The notes beneath the pieces were generated by a model, which saw only the letters and a program-made list of their open reading frames with translations, did no database searches and had not been told where the DNA came from. Below are positions 52,677-63,100 of a DNA stretch of 64,000 nucleotides, one piece after another; positions within the stretch are counted from its first letter, which is position 1; the number at the start of each line of letters is the position of its first letter. The translations under genes and the position numbers were made by a program. This DNA is from Brugia malayi. Taxonomy: Eukaryota; Nematoda; Chromadorea; Rhabditida; Onchocercidae. The stretch is from the NCBI RefSeq assembly GCF_000002995.4, contig NW_025062478.1, positions 4,192,001 to 4,256,000 of the forward strand, in the 5' to 3' direction.

Positions 52677-53190
52677 TATTGCTATTTTTTCTCGTTATCG
52701 CTTTTTGTTTCTTTTTGTTGTTTATTGCTGTTGCTTGCTGTATGCTGTTTGTCTTTATTGTTTATTGTTACTGTCATTGCTAATGCTATTATTTTTACTA
52801 ATTCTTTGTGTGAAATAAGAAACGTATACTTTCATTACTAATATGTTGCAGATTATTGCTATAACAATTAGCATTTTTATATTCATATTTGGTTTCCTAT
52901 TGACTGTATCAACGATTGTATTCGATTATGTTAGCACATTTAATTTGAAATTATAATTTCTCATGCTTAGCTGCATTAGCATATATTATATGATTGACAC
53001 ACATTATTTTAATGACAGAAATATTGCATCAAAATTTTTATATAAAAATCATTTATTATTCATTGCTTTTTCTCTTTTTTTAATTTGATTGAAATGACTT
53101 AAATTTCAATTCAATTCCATTTCACTTTTTTTTTTTGTCCTTTTTGTTTCATTAAAATTAATGAAATATTTGAATTTTCGTTTGCATCAG

Positions 53191-53346
53191 ATGACATATC
53201 GATGGGAACGTCAACGAGCTATTCAAATGCAAGATGAAATGATGGCACCGCCACGTTGTAAACAAAAAGCGGAAGAATTAGGATATAATCCAATGGATTG
53301 GAAAGATTACTTTGCCCGTGATGAACCATTTATCGATACTAATTAG
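53191..53346 (+). CDS. 51-residue open frame or last exon, unknown family
   Basis: Begins ATG ACA TAT directly after a GCATCAG acceptor-like sequence and ends TAG at 53344-53346. The composition contrasts with the AT-rich flanks (codons for Trp, Arg, Pro, Cys and Met are frequent), strongly suggesting coding. The translation is charged and soluble: YRWERQRAIQMQDEMM, one Cys in PPRCKQKAEELGYN, then MDWKDYFARDEPFIDTN at the C-terminus. It may be a complete micro-protein trans-spliced at AG|ATG, or the 3' exon of a longer gene whose upstream exons I could not find in the preceding 5 kb. The size and WxxY-rich charged tail recall small mitochondrial subunits, but I cannot name one. A direct-repeat copy lies about 110 bases downstream. 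Confidence 0.6.
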   Translation: MTYRWERQRAIQMQDEMMAPPRCKQKAEELGYNPMDWKDYFARDEPFIDTN

Positions 53347-56300
53347 TTTAAATTTTGTGTTAGCTTTTTGAAATTTTTTTTAGAAAATTTTTAGTTCTTA
53401 TTTTTTTTTTAACTAATTCTTTTAATTTTTACTAATTTTTTTTTTTTAACCAGTCAATGTATTCGTTTTTTTTTTCTTCTTCTTTTTTAGTATTAAAATT
53501 AGAAATTAATAAAATAATTTAGTGCTTAAATATGTTAAAAAATGCTCTTTAAGTATTTCATGTCTGGTTAGTTCTAATTTTAAATATGTTTTGATATTTA
53601 TTTGAATTTTTTTTACTAAGAATTTACTAATTTTTATTCATCTCTTATAATATAACCAAATAACTTCAAATAAAATTATAAAAGCTTAATGAAGAAAAGC
53701 GAAAGTATAGACATAACCAATTTTCAGCATAATTCGTAGTTAAATTATACTTTTTTTAAATTAATTTATTGTTCTTAGGCAAATTACAGTTTATTATTAT
53801 TTATTGTTATTTCCTAACAAATTACACTTTTATTAATATTTTTGAATAAATTTTAATCTACTATAAATTAGCACTGTTTTTGGATAAATTACGACTTTTT
53901 ATGATCCGTGAAATTTAAAAATTCACATTACATATCAAAATCAGCGACTGTATAAGCATTCATTATTTTAATATTAAATAAGTTTGCTGAATATAATAAA
54001 CATTATAACCTATCGTAATATTATTAATTAATATACTTCGTTTCAAAATTTACATAATTAAATCTTGAATTTTGCGAAATTCTTGATTAAAAATAGGTTT
54101 TTTTCTTTAATCTAAATTATTTATTTGACAGTACTTTGTAGTGAATTTTGTTATTTCATATTTTATGTCAAATACGTTTTATTTATAGGATAAGCGTTTA
54201 AAAAAACTCATTTTGTAACTCATAATAATAATTTGAATGCTGAAATATTGCTGAAATATTGCGTCTAGTAAAATTTTGATGACCGGTAAAGAGTAATTAT
54301 GTTACCAGTTAAAGAGTAATTATGTTACCAGTTAAAAAAGTAATTGTGTTACTGTAATAGCGCAAATGTCATAAAAGCGACAAGCAGAGCAAACATAAAT
54401 TACCGCAATCAATATCGGAAAGCTATAAATGCAATTCTTTTTTTATTTCAAATATATTTTTTATTGCAACTACTAACTATAATTAACTGAAATATTCAAA
54501 ATATAAAGCTCCCTGTCCTGCATTACACAGTTAATCTTACTTACCAATTCTTTGTTTATCCTTTCTGAATCACATTGAATCCATCACAAAGAGAGAGACA
54601 ATCACATCTGTCCCTGTCCAATTCAATCCTTTGTAAAGGTCATACAATGAGCTAAATTTCTTGAGTACTACCACCACTACTACTACTACCTTTTCTTTCA
54701 ATAGTGGATGGCTTATTGAATTAACTGTGACCCTTTCTTCTTAATATTTGCCCTCCAATAGAAGTAATTTTGTAATACTTTCCTCAATTGTTAACGATTG
54801 AAAAGAATATTTCCCATATTGTTATTTACTTGTTATAATTTCCGCCATTCTATGAAAGAAGCCCTTACCGCCCAATTATTTAAAACCTTTTTTCTCTTCA
54901 GTATAATCATTTCATTAAAAAAATAAGATTTTAATAATTTAATTAATTTAATGCATTATTTTGATCATCTTAAATGATGATCCAACTGTTTATTTTAAAT
55001 ATTAAATACATTTTTCGTGATGTGTCGAAAATTTTTTAATTATAAAATAATTTTTTACTCAAGTTAATTTAATAACTTTAATTATAAATAATTAAAATAT
55101 TTATTTATGCAAAATTTCTCATTTTCCTTCTCTTTTTTGAATTAAAAAACTATCTGTACTGTCTTTTTATGCACAATTTTAATCATTTTCCAATTATATA
55201 GAAATATTAATTAGTCAAAATTGACATCTTGAAGAATTAATGAGATCATTGCTATTAAATATGTAATTAATAAATATTTTGGTATTTAATTGTAATATAC
55301 TTTGAGGAGTCAATCAATATTTGTATATTTAATTACATTTTGTGTCGATGAATCGAAGTAAAACAATCAATGTATCGTATTTTAGATATGTTTGGAAGAA
55401 TCAGTTTAAACAGAATGTGTTTTAAGGGATCAATGTTCTAATATTATGTATATCCTAATTAATTAATCAATAAATCGATCAATCAATCAATATTTTTATC
55501 TTTTATCATACTTTTGCTACTTTCAATTGCCACTACTACTTTTTATAACCTTTTTTTATAGTCGTTTGTTACCATTTTTTCCTTTTAGTTCTTTATTTAT
55601 TCATTCGTATATTCCTTTAATTTTTAAATGTTAACCTAAAATAGATAATAAATTTTAAAGTAAAATATAAAATATCAAATATATATAAACCTAAATTAGA
55701 AATTGAATAAAATATGCTTAATACTTTTCAAATTTTATTCTATGTTATTTACTAACGCTTATTTTTATGTGATAATAGGAAAGAAGAAGATGGAAAAGAT
55801 TTATTTGAATTGAATTGATGCAAACAATCTTTCCTTTAATCACGCAAGATTTATTGATAACAAATGTTTTGTTATCTTTTGGCAAAAAAAAAAAGAGAAA
55901 AAGAGCTAACAAACTATGCATTCTTTGATTTACATTTTTTCTTTTTTTTTTAAAAAAAATAGAAGATAAAAAAGATAAATGAAATTTTCAAACAACAAAC
56001 TTATCACCATTATCAATTACCATCAACGAAATCGAAGCCTTTTGCTAAAACTTTATTTCGATCTTTGTTCACTTTGAATTTTCTTGTTTAAAGTTTTTTT
56101 TTTTTTCTTCATCAGTCGATTGTAATTGAATAATTGTTGTTAATCAAAGCAATGTTTGAATTACGATAGACAAATAGATGGGTTTGTTTTCAACTTAGGC
56201 TACTCGTTGCTTACGTATCTTTTCATTAATTAATTTTAAAATGATTACATCTAAATTTTGCCTTATGTATTTTAAATAATTTATTTTGATAAATAATTTG

Positions 56301-56669
56301 ACTATTATTATTAATCTATGAGCAATAGCAAATATTAATTTGTAACAGTGAAATTTCAATCACAATTGTTAAATATTTCTTATTTAGTAACATTATTTCC
56401 AACTGAATTTGTCAGTTATATATTGATGAATCATCCTAACGAAATTTAACCAAAATATGTTCTAATTTTTTTTTCTTTTTTTGATTTAATAATTTCAATT
56501 TTTATTTCCTATTATTATTGTTACATATATGATATTATTGTTATATGATACTTATTTGACGGATAACACGTAACTAACTTTAGATTGCGTTGTTTTTTTT
56601 TTTGAACATACGAATAGTTTCATGTTGTACTTCTTTATAAATTGTTATTATTTAAAGAAATTTTTATAG
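53347..56669. other. Gene-poor region
   Basis: Contains the second direct-repeat copy and a short tandem AAAGAGTAATTATGTTACCAGTT-like unit at about 54285-54350 (three diverged copies). No exon recognised before the transthyretin-like gene. Confidence 0.5.
53457..53570 (+). repeat. Direct repeat copy 2 (pair with 50382-50490)
   Basis: Same orientation as copy 1. It contains TTAAAATTAGAAATTA, ATGTTAAAAAATGCTCTTT and TCATGTCTGGTT, with small insertions. It lies just downstream of the 51-codon exon and may be within its 3' UTR. Confidence 0.75.
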
Positions 56670-57531
56670 ATGAAAGCTGTACTATTTTTATTTCTAACAA
56701 TACTTAGTATTAGTAATGGGATGCGACTTCAAGCTGTGCGGGTTAAAGGTCAATTAAAGTGTGGTGATAAGCCAGCATCAGGTGTTAAGGTTAAACTGTG
56801 GGATGAAGATGATGGTTTGAACTTTTCATTGAATTATTTTAAATTTCTAAGATAAAATAATGCTACAAAATAAATGGTGAAGCAAATTTTAGTACACGAT
56901 CATTTAAGGCAAATTTTGGTAATTTTATTACTTGAAGGTAATTTTAGTTTTGATTCTAATTATAATTAGTTAGTGATATTTCGGTTGAGAATTATTGTAT
57001 TAAGTAATGGATAAATTTTAGGACCGGATCCGGATGATGTATTGGATGAAGGTGAAACAGATAGGAATGGTAATTTTAATCTTGAAGGTAGTACCCGAGA
57101 ATTAACGAGTATTGATCCAGTACTTAAAATTTATCATGATTGTGATGATGGCATTAAAGTAAGCAATTTCATACAAATATATTTGATACATTTTAAATAT
57201 TCTATGCAAAATAAAAAAAGAAAGAAAATAGAAAGGCAAAAATAAATGCTATTAAATTTAATTTTTAACCAAATATCTGTTAATCAATAGTCAAAGATTC
57301 TAGTATTAATTAGATTTTCTTTTCCTTTGATACTTCAGTATTGGAATTTAATTTACAAATAATTGTTACAGTGATTTTTTAAAATTTAAATTTTAGCCTG
57401 GCAAAAGAAAGATTAAGCTACGTATACCAAAACAATATATTTCTGGCGGTTCGACTGCAAAGAAAGCATTTGACGTTGGTGTACTGAATTTGGAGACAAT
57501 ATTCCCAAAAGAGGAACGTGACCTAATATGA
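56670..57531 (+). CDS. Transthyretin-like secreted protein, copy A
   Basis: Member of the nematode transthyretin-like (TTL/TTR) family, small secreted beta-sandwich proteins of mostly unknown ligand. Three exons: 56670-56814, 57022-57158, 57397-57531; 417 bases, 138 residues. Signal peptide KAVLFLFLTILSISNG; family blocks QAVRVKGQLKCGDKPASGVK, VKLWDEDDG, PDPDDVLDEGETDRNGNF, IDPVLKIYHDCDDG and GVLNLETIFPKEER. Two conserved cysteines (CGDKPA and HDCDD) match the family pair. The ATG follows a TTTTTATAG acceptor with no gap, so trans-splicing at the start codon is likely. The final exon runs straight through IFPKEERD, where copy B has an intron. Tandem with copy B 1.26 kb downstream. Confidence 0.95.
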
Positions 57532-58788
57532 AAGTACACGTAAGAGATGACGCAATATAGTAATGTTAAAGGGATTATGATGAATTGAAATAATTCTGAT
57601 TATTTCCAAAACAAAGACAATTATAGAAATTGTATATATTTTTAGTACGATAAAATTTTCATATTTCTATGTGTATTTCTTTTCTTTTTTTTTGTTCGGT
57701 ATTTAATATTTAATAATTTAATGTATCACAACTTATTCATTTTATTTACTAATAATTAAATTCGTTTTTATAATTTGATTTTTCATCAATAATCTTTGAT
57801 TTTTTTAAGCACATAATTAAATTTTATGGTTTTTGCTTTCGTTTTTTGCTTGAAGACGTAGTTTAACTTTTAAACAAATTTTTTTTTCGATCACTTAAGA
57901 CAAGTTTTGATAATTAAATTAATCATAGATTTAATGTTTCAATATTTTATTGTATTAAAAAGTTTTTTTTTATCCATATTATTACATTATACATGTTTAA
58001 ACTATAAATTTATTTATTTATATTTCATATAAATAAACTTTGGCATCAAAATTACTGAATTATGAAATATCGAAACAAGAACTTATTTTCAAAATTGTTT
58101 CTAACAAGTTATCTGATTATCCAGTTCTTCAATAAAATATATTGGATAGATTTGTAAACAAAGCAATTGTTTATTAGATATGTCAATGACATCTGATATT
58201 TCCTTGCTAAACTTCAATTCTAATCCTCGCTTACACAATAAATTTTTATTTAATTGCTATTATCATTTGATTTTCTAATATTATCAAATTAAAATTATTA
58301 AAAATTATTCAGTTACTTTAAATTTTGATAATTTATTGTGCTAATTTATCACATTGATTCATTTTTGATCTTAATTTTATTAATATTAAAGATGAAATCA
58401 CTATTTATTCTAATTATTTTGATATTATTACTTTTTGTATTATTCAATTTTATTCGAATCATTTAAGAAAAAACAAACTAAATTATTCTAATTTATTTAA
58501 ATATAATTACCTTATCAGAAGTTTCAGGTAACGACATATTTATGGTAAGATTTAGAATGATCCGGCAATTCCGGATCATTTGGTGAAGATTTTATTATAA
58601 ATGAATATTCGGAAACGTTTCATTATAATAAATCACTAATACAAATAGCTTATATAACTTTCATGTTCTCATACCTCCTCATCCGGAAATAATTATGGTA
58701 GAAAATAGCTTAGAAAATAGATATATTTCTCGAAACACTATGAATAATCCTGTTGCTCCGGATAAATTCCGGATTGGCTGTTTTTAGG
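57532..58788. promoter_or_regulatory. Spacer between tandem transthyretin-like genes
   Basis: Mostly AT-rich, but the last 230 bases hold a cluster of CCGGA motifs, including a perfect 9-base-arm inverted repeat at 58557-58579, GAAACGTTTC at 58613-58622, CCGGAAAT at about 58682 and a TCCGGA/TTCCGGA pair at about 58757-58772. The cluster ends at the trans-splice-like acceptor TTTTTAG (58787) just before copy B. A promoter role is inferred from position only. Confidence 0.45.
58557..58579. repeat. Perfect inverted repeat ATGATCCGG/CCGGATCAT
   Basis: Nine-base arms around the five-base loop CAATT, located about 210 bases before the copy B start codon. CG-containing and therefore conspicuous in this AT-rich DNA. 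Confidence 0.9.
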
Positions 58789-59655
58789 ATGCATTTTTGG
58801 TTACTTTTTCTAATACTTGGCGTTGTGACATTTTCAACAGCATTGAGACAACAAGCTGTTGCGGTCAAAGGTAAACTATTGTGTGGTAATGCTCCTGCAC
58901 GAAATGTTCGAGTGAAACTTTGGGAAGAAGATTCCGGTTATTCTATTAAACCAGATTTTTTTTTAAATTTTTTAAAATTTGGAATAATAAATCTGACTTG
59001 GTTGCAATTTAAATATTTAATTTTTTCATTTATAAAAATTAAAAAATATGTATAAATTTCGGAATAATTTTTTTATCTTTTTTTTTGTAGGGCCTGATCC
59101 GGATGACCTTCTAGCTCAGGGATATACTGATGATCAAGGTATGTTTATGCTGAAAGGTGATACTGCTGAATTAACTACAATTGATCCAGTATTTAAAGTA
59201 TACCATGATTGCGATGATAATCTAAAGGTTATCTATTTTTTTTTTTGATTTTAATTATTAATTCAAATTTATGATATATTATTTGTAAGTAAAAAAGAAA
59301 ATGGCAACATCAATAGTAAATCGAATGTTGTAATTTTAATAAATTATAATCAAAGTTCTTTGTTCTACTTTTTCATCAATTTATTCATTTTTACATTATT
59401 TTTTTTCTAGCTGGGACAACGAAAATTAAAATTTAAAATTCCATCCAGTTATATTAGCGAAGGTAAAACAGCTAAGAAAGTGTTTGATATTGGTGTCTTA
59501 AATTTGGAAACTATATTTCCGGTTTGATTTTAAAATTTTTCGTTTTTATTAAAATATAATAATTATGATGTGCTAGAGGTATTAACCAGAGCCTATCTTA
59601 GGGAAAGTATATTATAATATCACTGATTATTGTATTTAAATAATTATCAGGAGTT

Positions 59656-59694
<39 letters not shown>

Positions 59695-60115
59695 AAGAAA
59701 GAAAGAGAATACCATAAATCTTTTGTGGTGGAAGAAAATGTAATTCTAGCAGATACATTATGAGAAATTACATGAGTGAGGGGAGAAAGAGAGAATTAGA
59801 AGTCTATTTCAGTAGATCAATGATCAATCATTTTTATTTATTATTTTTGTTAAAGCAAATTGTTTGGCCATTCATTTTAATATACTTTGTTAAATATAAG
59901 TGAAATTATTTAATTTCGATTTTCAAAAACAAAATCTTTGATAATTATTCTAAAATTATTGACACAAATTTATTTTAAAGTATCAAAAAAAGAGATTAAA
60001 AATACTTTTTCTTTTTGAACAAAAACTTATATTTATATTTGAACAAATAATTTCGATTTTTTTTTCCCAAAAATGTTTATTTCAGGATGAGGAACGCGAA
60101 ATGATTCCTACATAA
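58789..60115 (+). CDS. Transthyretin-like secreted protein, copy B
   Basis: Tandem paralog of copy A. Four exons: 58789-58936, 59091-59227, 59411-59521, 60086-60115; 426 bases, 141 residues. Signal peptide HFWLLFLILGVVTFSTA; then AVAVKGKLLCGNAPARNVR, VKLWEEDSG, PDPDDLLAQGYTDDQG, IDPVFKVYHDCDDN and KVFDIGVLNLETIFP. Exon 2 is exactly as long as in copy A (137 bases). After IFP the frame would stop two codons later without splicing. A donor CCG|GTTTGA and a TTTCAG acceptor at 60085 add DEEREMIPT, which restores the EER tail seen in copy A, so the last small exon is supported by homology. The ATG lies one base after a TTTTTAG acceptor; an in-frame upstream ATG at 58753 is less likely because the leader fits the downstream one. 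Confidence 0.94.
59659..59709. repeat. (GA)n-(GAAA)n microsatellite
   Basis: Purine tract inside the last intron of transthyretin-like copy B. Confidence 0.93.
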
Positions 60116-63100
60116 ATGCATGCATGCATGCACGCAAACAGGCATGGTTAAATGCATTAATTGAAGTCGAGAAATGTTGAGTAAACATCGCGAAGAAAGA
60201 AGATTTTTTCTTTTTTTAATTTTTCTTCTTAAATTTACAGTTGTCGGCGTATAATCATTAATAAAAGTTTTTTTTTGTTGTTGTCAAATAAATTAATTAA
60301 ATTATAAATTGAAACGAAAGGCATAATAAATGAATAAATATGTGTACTTCTTTGCATGCAACATTCATTATTTTCATTTATTTGTGACAATAATTGAATA
60401 TTTGCATATTTCGAATACTTTTTCACTTTTTCGTTCTTACATTGAAAATTTGAGAGAATTTAATTTGCTGGAAAAATTCAATTATCCATTCGAAATTCTC
60501 CACTGATTCATTTTAATAGTATTACTACTAATTTTTTTAGATTACAATTTTCTTAGATCAAAAAGAGAGGAAAAAATATCGACTAAAAAATATTTATTAG
60601 ATTTATATAAACAATGGAATGGTGGAATGTTTTTAATTTCAGTATATTTTGTTTTCAGGCCAAGACTATCATACAATCATAGAATTTATGAATTGATTTT
60701 TTAATCCAAATTCACTTTTTTTTTTCAAATATCAATTAATTTGTCCTGAAAAATTTACTTGTATTAAATTAATTATATGGCAAAGCTAAATTTTTGCTTT
60801 GATAAAATTCATTGTTTTTTTTTCTTTCATTTTTTTGCTATTTGCTAGGCTCTTTTTGATCAATTAATCATAATCATATCATAAAGTTTAACAATTAGTT
60901 TTCGTTCTGATACTATGAATAATTGTAATTTGAAAATATGTTTATATCAATGAATGCAAATGGCATTAATAGCAATGAAATAGTTTGTTTATCATTTCAT
61001 TTCATAAACTTAAGAATATCATTTCGGATTATTTCCTTATTGAATTAATTCAATTGAATTGCTAAAATGGATTACTTCAGAATTCATTGCTTCAGAATAT
61101 TATCATTTTTTAATAAAAGATACTATGAAGTTTTACTTCAATTAATTTATTCCAAAATTATTTATCTTTTTCTTCTTTTTTCTTCTCTCATAACAATGAA
61201 ATAACAATGCTTTACACCGTTTTTTTTTTATTAGGAATTAGGATTTTAATTTAATTTTTGCTATTATTTTCAATATTTTTCATTATTGAAATCACTAATT
61301 TAGCTTATATGTTAATAATTTTTTTTTTTGTTTTTTCTAATATTAGTAATAATCTTACACAAACTATTTCAGTTTTTCCCTTTTTTCTTTAAATTAAATA
61401 TTCAAAGTATGAACATTTCTTCTAAACCATTTTATTGGCTACCATTAAAAAAATTAATTTTGAATTTGAGACAATTTAAACAAATATATATATTTGTTTT
61501 ATAGAATAATATATTCCCTTGTATTCTCTGTTTTTTCCTCTCTTTTCTGTTACATTTAATTATTCGAATAAACCTAAAAGGGTAATCGCCAGGTTTAAAT
61601 TTAAAAAAAAAAAGCCAAAGATATTGAATTTATGGTTGCCCGTGCTGATAGAATTTCTTCGGAATGTTAAATAAAACGAGAGAAGGTATATGGAAAAGAA
61701 TTAGAGATTGTCTGGATTAGGATATAAGAGAAATCAAGAAACATATATATATATGGAAGAGAGGAATAGACACAGGTGGAATTAGTGAGATAATATGTTT
61801 AGCTTCTGTTGCATCACAAAATTTGGGTAGTGATAGAGAGAGAAATAGTGTGAATGGTTGAAGAGAGATGAAAGATTGATAAAAATGAAAAGAGATAGTA
61901 TCGGTTGCAATGATTAGATTGTGATAAAAGAATTAGAGAGCAAGTGAGTGCAGTGGTTAAGACGCAGAGAAATGTTTATATTGCAATTAGGGTTTGGGTA
62001 ATTTTATTAGATAATTGCAAAATTTAGCAAATAAATTATCAAATTTCATAAAATTAATTAAGTTGTATTTTGCTAAAATATTTCAATGGCTAACAAAAGG
62101 TTAAAGTTCATCTAAAGAAGATTCATGTTTGGCTTAGTGTATATACAATATTTTCTTAGTGAAAAAGTAGCAACCTTCCATAATTCAACTTTGTCGTTTT
62201 AATCGGATCGAATGAAAATGCACAGATTATCGTATTCAACGCGACATTTGCACCAACGATTTGTGTGCAACTATTGCGCTTTTGTTTTTTGCGTCTATCT
62301 GTAATAGTTGTTGAATGAGAGATTTTTCTTTTATTTTCTTTTTTTTCTCTGAAACCAAAAAGCAAAAAGTGCCTGTGGTTGTTATGAAAACGATTATACA
62401 TAAGTTTTAATGACTTTGGTCTAGGCTATTTTATACAGATGTGATTAGAGAAGCCTAGTCTAAATTGTAAAATGGCTATGCATAGCTCAGTTATTAATAA
62501 AATTAGAGAAGTCTGGTCTAGATTGGGCTGCTTTTTTAACTAATAGGATTAGGGTGAGCCAGTCTAGGCTGCCTTTTATTCAATAAAATTAAACAGAACG
62601 AGCCAAGTTCAAAGTTATTGTTAATAATACAATTGAAGTGTTATATTTATACTTTTGATAATTTTACACATTCTTGTCTTCATTTTTATCAGCTTATCAG
62701 ATAGTAGTAATGCTACTCTGATAGAAATGATTCAAATGTATTATATTTAATGGAATTAATAGCTTAAGTGAGGACTTATTAATTTATTAATTTATCTTTG
62801 CCAAATATAAAAACAAAAAAGCGATGCAGTAAGTATAGCATTTGAATAACACTTCTTTTGCATTAATTTAATATATTTTCTTATAAATTCAACAAATTCA
62901 ACTAAAGTACCGAATCAAAGTATTTTGATGCATATGTGATTGACTTTTGTTTCGTTCTAATTTGGCATTCTTTTTGAGTGAAAACTTAAAAGATTATTTT
63001 TTAGCAATTGTGATTAGCTCAGTAAATAGCAGCTAACAGCTAACAGCTATATAGCATACAGTTATTTTTGTTGCTAAAAAGAAAACAAATATGTTGGGCT

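Larger units (their letters stand above)
48108..53190. other. Gene-poor region of about 5 kb
   Basis: No exon assigned. Contains a (TTA)n microsatellite, one copy of a dispersed direct repeat, and a minisatellite near 52.6 kb, each listed separately. The rest is AT-rich with frequent poly-A/T runs. Confidence 0.5.

Noticed and set aside
52529..52841. Three overlapping 84-92-codon plus-strand frames rich in Leu, Val and Cys
   Set aside because: They are alternative readings of a TTG/CTT minisatellite with no family match or splice context.
61935..61975. tRNA A-box-like GCAGTGGTTAAGACGC
   Set aside because: No B box or cloverleaf follows; the downstream sequence is AT-rich. A similar TAGCTCAGTTAT near 62478-62490 also lacks a B box.
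62156..62401. 81-codon minus-strand frame
   Set aside because: Less AT-rich than its surroundings, but no family, no secure splice sites and Lys/Arg low complexity; not called as a gene.
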